Shown here: piece by piece, positions 31,698-36,719 of the stretch
How the letters are laid out: every line of letters starts with the position of its first letter
Numbering within the stretch: the first letter of the stretch is position 1
From: Candidatus Euphemobacter frigidus
Lineage (GTDB): Bacteria; Auribacterota; Erginobacteria; Erginobacterales; Erginobacteraceae
DNA length: 36,719 bases
Assembly: GCA_030765805.1 (NCBI GenBank)
Contig: JAVCDH010000110.1
Location: forward strand, 1 to 36,719
Direction: 5' to 3'
The notes under the pieces: model-generated
Seen by the model: only the letters and a program-made list of their open reading frames with translations
Told to the model about the DNA's origin: nothing
Database searches by the model: none
Translations under genes and position numbers: made by a program

Positions 31698-32434
31698 ACT
31701 TTCTTCAGATACAGATAGGCTGAGGCGAGGCATAATCCGTGAACGCAGAATCGGATGGAGCGGTTCCTGAATAAGGAATAGAGCACTTTCGGGTTTTTCG
31801 TTTCAACCATCTTCATATAATTCTTTATCTTTGCCCATCGCAGATTGGAATAGCTCGGTGTATCGGCGGGAATACATTCAATGTTCGAAATCTTCACCAT
31901 TACGTTATACATGGTTAAATATTCTTTAAAAAAATTTTCGCCCTTAATTTCAACTTCAGCGCCGGGCATCGCATCACTGGTTTTTTCATATAAGACAGCA
32001 CCAGCAATCGCAATCGTGGGTTTGGCGGTAAAACCTATTTCTTTTTCTTCTATTGCTTTTCCCAGAAGCAATTTCTTCGATAAAATTAATTCTATTGCAT
32101 ATTTTAACGGTTCATGAGAGCTACTTTCATCCGTTATTAGATAATCTATTCCCGGTCGGATTTTATAAATCTCTGATGTCCGAACCGGTAATGTTATTTC
32201 TTTTAAGCCGGCCTCTTCTTCCTGTTCATAATAATCATCAAGCAGTTTTTCAGGAATCCTCTGGGTGGGGATACTCACCACATCGGGATGGGTCAAATTA
32301 GTAAGCGCGCAACGCACCCCGACCAGAATTTTGCTCTCCGGGGTTATGGCCCCTTTCGCATCCAATGTATTTTTATCGATGATGCCGACCGAGAGAACCG
32401 GGGCCGGACTTGATAAATTCAAACCATAGTTCAC
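31691..32434 (-). CDS. Protein of unknown function, coupled to an Rrf2 relic
   Basis: A 247-residue soluble protein I do not recognise. The N-terminal part contains an alternating beta-rich stretch (VLSVGIIDKNTLDAKGAITP, ILVGVRCALTNLTHPDVVSI), the middle is helical (ITDESSSHEPLKYAIELILS) and the C-terminal 60 residues are basic (RWAKIKNYMKMVETKNPKVL). No catalytic motif was identified; a Nudix reading was rejected because the box is missing. GTG start overlaps the stop of the Rrf2-type gene by four bases (GTGA), a sign of translational coupling. Cysteines C42, C187 (NIEC), C231 and C236 could hold metal. Function cannot be stated. Confidence 0.65.
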   Translation of the reverse strand: MNYGLNLSSPAPVLSVGIIDKNTLDAKGAITPESKILVGVRCALTNLTHPDVVSIPTQRIPEKLLDDYYEQEEEAGLKEITLPVRTSEIYKIRPGIDYLITDESSSHEPLKYAIELILSKKLLLGKAIEEKEIGFTAKPTIAIAGAVLYEKTSDAMPGAEVEIKGENFFKEYLTMYNVMVKISNIECIPADTPSYSNLRWAKIKNYMKMVETKNPKVLYSLFRNRSIRFCVHGLCLASAYLYLKKVL

Positions 32435-32878
32435 GATCGTTTCCTACGTGCTGAGCTGATTTTCTTCTTAAGCGAAGTTTTGGTTTTCCGGCAAACATCT
32501 TCAAAGGTCACGCCCTCTAAAATTCGGGCAATTGAATTTCGCACCTCCCTCATCACGCTATAAAGGCCGCATTTCTTCTCTTCCGGGCATTTGACATATG
32601 CCCACTCGCTTACGCAAGGCAGAGGGGCCAGGGGGCCATCGATAATCCGAATCACCGAGGCCAGATTAATTTCACCCGGAGGCTTGATTAAACTGTATCC
32701 TCCTCCCGCCCACCGTCTGCTTTTCAGTAGACCCGCCTTTCTAAGTTCAAGCTAAATTTGCCCAAGAAACTTTACGGGGATCTTTTCTCTTCTGGCTATT
32801 TCTTGAATCCCCTTCATAATTCAAAGAAAGATAAAGCATCGCCCTTAAAGCGTATTCGCCTTTTTTGGAAATTTTCAT
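32431..32878 (-). pseudogene. Broken Rrf2-family (IscR-like) transcriptional regulator
   Basis: The ATG at 32878 opens a normal Rrf2 start (MKISKKGEYALRAMLYLSL). After NYEG the reading frame must shift by one base to continue as IQEIARREKIPVKFLGQI. Then a TAG stop interrupts and LELRKAGLLKSRR follows, with WAGGGYSL where GVGGGYS is usual. The 3' part is intact and holds a CVSEWAYVKCPEEKKC three-cysteine Fe-S site. The remaining open piece is residues 74 or so at 32431-32655. One frameshift and one nonsense codon make this a likely pseudogene, unless sequencing errors caused both. Rrf2 proteins sense Fe-S or NO and could once have regulated this metal/redox region. Confidence 0.85.
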
Positions 32879-32917
32879 GATTTATAGACAATATATGAAA
32901 AAATAAAAAAATATTGG

Positions 32918-33151
32918 CTACCCCCCGCCGATCGGCTGGAAGATGTGGACTTCATCCCCGGGAGATAAAGGATGGTCAAATTGCACCTTCAGTTGATTGA
33001 CCAGAACCATCATGTAAATCATTTTCGGTATTTTAAGTTTCCGCATTAAACCCTCGACTGATGTTCCCGGATCAATCTCGACTTTGAATTTATTCTCCTT
33101 GGCATATTTACGAAATATGCCATACAAATTAACTCCCACTTCAAAGCTCAT
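32918..33151 (-). CDS. MoaD/ThiS-like ubiquitin-fold sulfur carrier
   Basis: A 77-residue beta-grasp protein ending in IGGG, with the family's C-terminal Gly-Gly that is adenylated and thiocarboxylated. The fold landmarks are the N-terminal strand FEVGVNLYGIFRKYA, an internal V-x-x-L-x-x-x-L helix (SVEGLMRKLKI) and a GDEVHIFQPIGG tail. It follows the E1-like gene by 11 bp, so E1-like and carrier probably form a pair that delivers sulfur or activates a cofactor precursor. An alternative is ThiS. The trailing third glycine is unusual. Family call is good. Confidence 0.88.
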   Translation of the reverse strand: MSFEVGVNLYGIFRKYAKENKFKVEIDPGTSVEGLMRKLKIPKMIYMMVLVNQLKVQFDHPLSPGDEVHIFQPIGGG

Positions 33152-33162
33152 GACACATTTAT

Positions 33163-34029
33163 TTAGGGCTGCGTGGATAAACTGATTTCGGAAATTTTTC
33201 CTTCCTCAACTTCAAAATAGCGGAGGCGGTTCCGGATTGGTTTGCCTCTCCTTAGGATTATCTTAACTGCTTCCATAACCTGCCCGGCCGCAATGAAAGT
33301 GGGAGTAATGGTAGGAGTCCCTATCTCGGTCTCAATGCCCGTCGGGGGGATATCCTGGTCCGGCTTGAAGAGGGCGCCCAGACCGCGGTCCCCGGGAAAG
33401 ATAGTCATTAACTCTCCAATAAAACCGGCCACGGCTCCATGGACCAGGGGGAGATTCAGCCTCCGGGCGGCTTCCTGCAGGATCAGACGGACCGGGATAT
33501 TATCGAGAGCGTCAATAACCACGTCACAGCCGGTAATAAAGGAATCGACATTTTCAGCGCCTAAAAAAGCTTGGTGAGATGTTACTTCCACGGCCGAGTT
33601 TATCTCCCCCACCCGGCCGACCGCGGCCGTGACCTTGCTTTTTCGGATATTCTTTTCAGTGCAGAGCAGCTGGCGGTTAAGGTTATCCTCGGCAAAAGTA
33701 TCACCATCGACCACTACCATTCTCCCGACTCCCATCCGGGCCAGAAGTTCAATCACGGATCCTCCCAGGCCCCCGGCTCCGATAACCGCCACCTTTGCTT
33801 TTAGGAGTTTCCGTTGCCCGGGAATACCGATCGTCCCGATATTGCGATGATATTTGATTGGAATAACTTCGTTCTCCAGGGCTGCTATCTCTACCTCCCT
33901 TTTGCTAATTTGAAACTCCCGGGCGATGGTCTCAATAACCTGAAGAGACAAGCCCTGGTAAACCTCACCCGAGGGGGCCTCTTCCTTTCTCTTCAATTCG
34001 TTTATTCTTTTCCGGATGTCTTTATTCAT
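33163..34029 (-). CDS. MoeB/ThiF/HesA-type E1-like adenylyltransferase
   Basis: A 288-residue enzyme that adenylates the C-terminal Gly-Gly of a sulfur carrier. N-terminal residues 1-60 are helical. The ATP-binding Rossmann motif is GAGGLG (84-89) followed by VVVDGDTFAEDNLNRQLL (D108, D110, N116, R119). The adenylation-domain run DVVIDALDN and TEIGTPTITPTFIAAGQVM follow. The zinc CxxC pairs of MoeB and a catalytic cysteine next to the crossover loop are not evident. A TTG 48 bp further upstream overlaps the XdhC stop and is a possible alternative start; the ATG at 34029 is chosen but has no strong ribosome binding site. The MoaD-like gene follows directly. Confidence 0.85.
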   Translation of the reverse strand: MNKDIRKRINELKRKEEAPSGEVYQGLSLQVIETIAREFQISKREVEIAALENEVIPIKYHRNIGTIGIPGQRKLLKAKVAVIGAGGLGGSVIELLARMGVGRMVVVDGDTFAEDNLNRQLLCTEKNIRKSKVTAAVGRVGEINSAVEVTSHQAFLGAENVDSFITGCDVVIDALDNIPVRLILQEAARRLNLPLVHGAVAGFIGELMTIFPGDRGLGALFKPDQDIPPTGIETEIGTPTITPTFIAAGQVMEAVKIILRRGKPIRNRLRYFEVEEGKISEISLSTQP

Positions 34030-34073
34030 GTTATTAACAACTATCGGCTTGAAGCGCGAATTTAAAATCCGAT

Positions 34074-34847
34074 TCAAGATACGCTCTTTTTCACCTTAAT
34101 TATCTCCGCCAGGATGCTCAGGGCAATCTCCTGTGGGGTCTCCGCCCCGATATCCAGTCCGATCGGGGCGTAAACCTTATTTAATTTTTGCCGGGATACC
34201 CCTTTTTGCGATAGGCGCTCTTTAATCTCTTTGACTTTCTTTTTACTCCCGATCATCCCGATGTACTTAGCCTTAGTGCCAAGAGCCAATTGCAAGCATT
34301 GCTCATCGAGAGCATGTCCGGGAGTGTAGATCACGATGTAGCCGTTTTTATCCACGGATAATCTTGAGAAGGCATTATTATACTCTTCAACCATCAATGA
34401 TTCAGCATCGGGGAATCGCTCGGCATTGTTATATTCAGGCCGCGGGTCTATCACTACCACCCGGAATTCCAGCAGCTTGCCTATCGCCGCCGTGCTCTGA
34501 GAGATATGCCCGGCCCCAAAGAGATAGAGCGTTTCCGGAGACAGAATTGGATCGAGGAAGATGTCCATCTGTCCGCCGCAAATCATGGCCGCTTGCTCAC
34601 CTCGGCCGGAAAGGTCAAAGTGCGCTAACTGCGACTCGCCTGAATTCATTATCTCAATAGCTTTCTCCCGGACTTGTAGCTCAACACCCCCGCCGCCCAC
34701 GGTGCCGATAAAGGCGCCGTCATCTTTGATCAGCATCTTTGCACCGGCTTTCCGCGGGGCCGAACCACTGCTGGAAATGACAGTAGCTAATATTGCCCGT
34801 TCACCTTTTGAAGTTACACTTACTAACTCTTTATAAATCTCCAACAT
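34074..34847 (-). CDS. xdhC: XdhC/CoxF-family molybdenum-enzyme maturation factor
   Basis: A 257-residue protein. The N-terminal XdhC_CoxI region reads SVTSKGERAILATVISSSGS and continues with APRKAGAKMLI, GTVGGGGVELQV and MICGGQMDIFLDP. The C-terminal Rossmann domain begins YLFGAGHISQ. XdhC binds molybdenum cofactor and helps insert the sulfurated form into xanthine dehydrogenase-type enzymes. Start at 34847 follows AAGGAGGATTAAAA. It is 19 bp after the YqeB-type gene and is followed by the E1-like gene. No xanthine dehydrogenase-type subunit is in the window, so its client lies elsewhere. Confidence 0.94.
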   Translation of the reverse strand: MLEIYKELVSVTSKGERAILATVISSSGSAPRKAGAKMLIKDDGAFIGTVGGGGVELQVREKAIEIMNSGESQLAHFDLSGRGEQAAMICGGQMDIFLDPILSPETLYLFGAGHISQSTAAIGKLLEFRVVVIDPRPEYNNAERFPDAESLMVEEYNNAFSRLSVDKNGYIVIYTPGHALDEQCLQLALGTKAKYIGMIGSKKKVKEIKERLSQKGVSRQKLNKVYAPIGLDIGAETPQEIALSILAEIIKVKKSVS

Positions 34848-34866
34848 TTTTAATCCTCCTTGAAAA

Positions 34867-35691
34867 TCAGTCACCTACGTCCAATTTCAGCATTATGGCT
34901 TCCAGAATCCCTCCGGCTATGGCTCTCATCTTATCCCTGATGACATAGCAAACATCCTTATCGTTTATCGGGTCAACCTCGACCAGCTTGGCGTTTCTCG
35001 GTACCATTACACCATCCCTCATAAGACCGCGCAGAATGCCGCTTACCGGCGCCGGGAGAGGCCGGTCTCCAATGCGACCTAAAACCTGGTGAGCAACCAC
35101 CGAGTCTCCAATATGCCTGTTGGTAGTAAAGATGCCTTTCTGAGGCGCCCAGATCACCCTTTCCTTAGTAAGTCCGCCGATGGCTACCGGGGTTCCCGTA
35201 TCTCTCTCCGCCTCCCCTTTAAGTATTGCCCGGCCCAGGTTGTTGCTGTGATTGGTCTCTACCACAATATGAACATCCCGGCCGGCATAAAAACCCGGTC
35301 CCATGCCAATTACTAAATGGGCGTCGGTGATCCCGGTTCCGACATTTTGTTTCGCCATAGTGGCATCAACCAATACATCGGGCTTTATCTCCTCTTTTAC
35401 TGATGCTTCCGGGTCTATTACTATGGCGATGTTTCCCTGTCGCCAGACCCGGGAGATTTCTTCTGGCGAGACGGAAACAAGCTCCGCCGTCACTCCTTCA
35501 ATGGTTTTTACCCCATCAAAAACCGCTTCCGAGAAGCTGGTCCCTCGGCTGACGGCCAGGGGATTGGTTATTTCAGTGAGACAAACTCGCAGATGATTAC
35601 GGTACAAGATGTGAGCTATGCCGCTGGCTACTTCTCCGCCACCCCTGATTACAACTATAGCCCCAGACCTGTTTTTGTCTTTTTTATTCAA
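34867..35691 (-). CDS. yqeB: EF2563/YqeB-family protein of selenium-dependent molybdenum hydroxylase systems
   Basis: A 274-residue protein of the EF2563 family. Landmarks are VVIRGGGEVASGIAHILYRN near the N-terminus, VDATMAKQNVGTGITDAHLV in the middle, and GDRPLPAPVSGILRGLMRDG before the C-terminus. This family is a genomic marker of selenium-dependent molybdenum hydroxylases (labile selenium cofactor) and occurs beside XdhC. Its biochemical role is unknown. Start is TTG at 35691 with no clear ribosome binding site, so it is uncertain. It is 19 bp before xdhC and 19 bp after the MOSC gene, all on one strand, indicating an operon. A selD or selenium enzyme gene is not seen here. Confidence 0.9.
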   Translation of the reverse strand: MNKKDKNRSGAIVVIRGGGEVASGIAHILYRNHLRVCLTEITNPLAVSRGTSFSEAVFDGVKTIEGVTAELVSVSPEEISRVWRQGNIAIVIDPEASVKEEIKPDVLVDATMAKQNVGTGITDAHLVIGMGPGFYAGRDVHIVVETNHSNNLGRAILKGEAERDTGTPVAIGGLTKERVIWAPQKGIFTTNRHIGDSVVAHQVLGRIGDRPLPAPVSGILRGLMRDGVMVPRNAKLVEVDPINDKDVCYVIRDKMRAIAGGILEAIMLKLDVGD

Positions 35692-35710
35692 TATAGGAAA
35701 TCTTTCTTCT

Positions 35711-36157
35711 TTATTCTCTACCTTTTACTATCCTTATCTCGTCGCCCGCCCTGACCGACCCGCCGTGAATTACTTTGGCAAATATCCCCTCCCGGGGCAT
35801 GACGCATTGTCCGATCTGCCGGTAGACAGCGCAATCGGTATGGCACTCTTTGCCGATTTGGGTAACTGCCAAAATAATTTTTTCTCCGATAGAGAGCTGG
35901 GTGCCGACCGGCAGTGAGACTAAGTTTAATTTTGTGGTAGTTAGATTCTCGGCAAAGTCTCCCGGGCCTAGATCGAAGCCCATATCCCGCATCTTGTTAA
36001 TGCTTTCAATTGCCAGCAGGCTTACCTGACGGTGGGTGCGGCAGTTGGCGTGGGCATCGCCCACCAGGCCGTAAGCTTCCTTCATGATACCTTTTCGGAT
36101 AGCTTCTTTTTTTCTGCCTTTTTCCTTGCTTCGGCAGACCGCGATTATTTTAGCCAT
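35711..36157 (-). CDS. MOSC-domain protein
   Basis: A 148-residue stand-alone MOSC domain. Motifs are YGLVGDAHA (residues 29-37), VSLLAIESINKM, GDFAENLTT (66-74) and C105/C109/C118 in IGKECHTDCAVYRQIGQC, the cysteine-rich segment before the terminal GGSVRAGDEIRIV. MOSC domains bind molybdopterin or carry sulfur to it; stand-alone forms are of uncertain role. It is the first gene of the YqeB-XdhC-E1-MoaD row, fitting Moco sulfuration or transfer. A GGCGGTAAT leader is weak. Confidence 0.92.
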   Translation of the reverse strand: MAKIIAVCRSKEKGRKKEAIRKGIMKEAYGLVGDAHANCRTHRQVSLLAIESINKMRDMGFDLGPGDFAENLTTTKLNLVSLPVGTQLSIGEKIILAVTQIGKECHTDCAVYRQIGQCVMPREGIFAKVIHGGSVRAGDEIRIVKGRE

Positions 36158-36245
36158 ATTACCGCCTTTTTCTTATCCAATTCCATTCCACAAATAGGGT
36201 CTTCCGCGAAGGCGGATAAAATCGAAAAAGCAAGAATCAGCGTGA

Positions 36246-36473
36246 TCAATGTACCGCTTCCACTTTCTTGACTTCCGGAATCTTCGCTTTCAGGGAACTC
36301 TCCACCATCCCGGCTATAGTCATCTGGGCGCCCGGACAGCCGGCACAAGCGCCGGATAATCTCACTTTAACCACGCAGTCTTCGGTTACCTCGATTAATT
36401 GGACACTTCCCCCGTGCATATACAACATCGGTCTGACTACCTCTTCCAATACCTTTTCAATTTTATTGCGCAT
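36246..36473 (-). CDS. NifU C-terminal-domain Fe-S scaffold/carrier (Nfu-type)
   Basis: A 75-residue Nfu domain with the Fe-S-binding C43-AG-C46 (GACAGCPGAQM) and the N-terminal VRPMLYMHGGSVQLI helix-strand. Dimers bind a [4Fe-4S] cluster for delivery to apoproteins. An AAAGGAGGAGTAAAG leader gives an excellent ribosome binding site. It lies 88 bp upstream of the MOSC gene on the same strand, so it may be the first gene of the molybdenum-enzyme maturation operon. Length is normal for a minimal Nfu protein. Confidence 0.95.
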   Translation of the reverse strand: MRNKIEKVLEEVVRPMLYMHGGSVQLIEVTEDCVVKVRLSGACAGCPGAQMTIAGMVESSLKAKIPEVKKVEAVH

Positions 36474-36542
36474 CTTTACTCCTCCTTTCTGTTAAATAGT
36501 GTCTAAACGAAAAGTGCCCCAATTATAGTTTTTCTATTATTG

Positions 36543-36576
36543 CGATCCCCCGATAAAAAAAATCGGGGGTCCTCGC
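36543..36576. repeat. GC-rich hairpin with a long A/T loop
   Basis: CCCCCGAT (36547-36554) pairs with ATCGGGGG (36562-36569) around a seven-base A loop. Outside it, GCGAT and CGCGATGACA extend a partial match. The CGCGAGGA..TGTCATCGCG-like flanks recall the GTCATTGCGAG-type intergenic repeats seen in many bacterial genomes. On the minus strand the stem is preceded by C/G-rich and followed by A-rich sequence, so it does not look like a standard terminator. It lies 70 bp upstream of the NifU-type gene. Confidence 0.5.
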
Positions 36577-36719
36577 GATGACATGCAATCTATTAAGAGC
36601 GTCCCATTTTCTTGAGGTGGGGCATTAGGCCGCTCTCCGCCATTTATAATAGACCAGTTTAATTTGACACCTATTTTGTAGGTTCATTCTCTTTCTCCAA
36701 TACGCATTCCACGCATCCC
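36577..36719. other. Right window edge, no gene seen
   Basis: The last ~140 bp carry no convincing open frame or signal. Nearby ATTATAGTTTTTC and AT-rich stretches may belong to the promoter region for the NifU-type gene or to an unseen neighbour beyond the window. Confidence 0.3.

Noticed and set aside
31691..32434. Nudix hydrolase
   Set aside because: An initial impression from a hydrophobic stretch near residue 40; the Nudix box is not present.

Overview
The window reads as chromosomal DNA from an uncultured, strictly or mostly anaerobic bacterium with a Gram-negative-type envelope. The evidence is a tungsten-type aldehyde:ferredoxin oxidoreductase, a peroxide and oxygen defence set made of rubrerythrins, superoxide reductase and a flavodiiron protein (no catalase or superoxide dismutase seen), a two-gene SufC-SufB system, and a probable outer-membrane beta-barrel protein in a molybdate operon. 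Coding DNA is moderately GC-rich and many genes have strong AGGAGG-type ribosome binding sites. The phylum cannot be fixed from this sequence. No rRNA, tRNA, CRISPR array or intact transposase was found.

Layout. 1-6.6 kb: a Mut7-C RNase-fold protein with a ubiquitin-like N-terminus, an MscS channel, a coiled-coil NYN nuclease-like protein, an AT-rich gap bounded by an inverted repeat, an AOR, and a small P-loop ATPase. 6.8-12.6 kb: hexapeptide acyltransferase, purH, sugar-phosphate nucleotidyltransferase, a polytopic membrane protein and L-lactate dehydrogenase. 12.7-24.9 kb: an oxidative-stress and iron island. It holds a rubredoxin-first rubrerythrin, a ZIP transporter, a Dps-like protein, rubredoxin, an MsrB-MsrA fusion, the run hrb-fdp-rbr-dfx, sufC-sufB, an encapsulin-cargo-like ferritin, a split-barrel flavoprotein, an AhpD-like protein and a small thioredoxin. 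25.1-26.7 kb: an ArsR repressor and a COG0701 permease. 26.8-30.7 kb: modE, a beta-barrel protein and modA-modB-modC with a perfect ModE-type palindrome. 30.7-32.9 kb: a CDF transporter, an unknown protein and a broken Rrf2 regulator. 32.9-36.5 kb: MoaD-like protein, E1-like enzyme, XdhC, YqeB/EF2563, MOSC and NifU-C proteins, a maturation set for molybdenum hydroxylases without the hydroxylase itself.

How it fits together. In the hrb-fdp-rbr-dfx run, Hrb and rubredoxin can pass electrons to the flavodiiron protein (O2 to water), rubrerythrin (H2O2 to water) and superoxide reductase. Ferritin-like proteins, ZIP and SufCB manage iron and Fe-S repair, and MsrBA repairs oxidised methionine. ModABC under ModE supplies molybdate or tungstate for AOR and for the enzymes served by the XdhC/YqeB/MOSC set.

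The less obvious content is between genes. There are four gene relics: a 38-codon flavin-reductase N-terminus, a SufB C-terminus, a transposase and an Rrf2 regulator. There is also a dispersed repeat of consecutive hairpins, a 163-bp MITE-like element with 35-bp terminal inverted repeats, a ~395-bp segment bounded by 22-bp inverted repeats, and several isolated palindromes. I see no clearly new multi-gene system. The strongest leads are the hairpin repeat in two 5' regions, the ModE-linked outer-membrane protein, and the relics.
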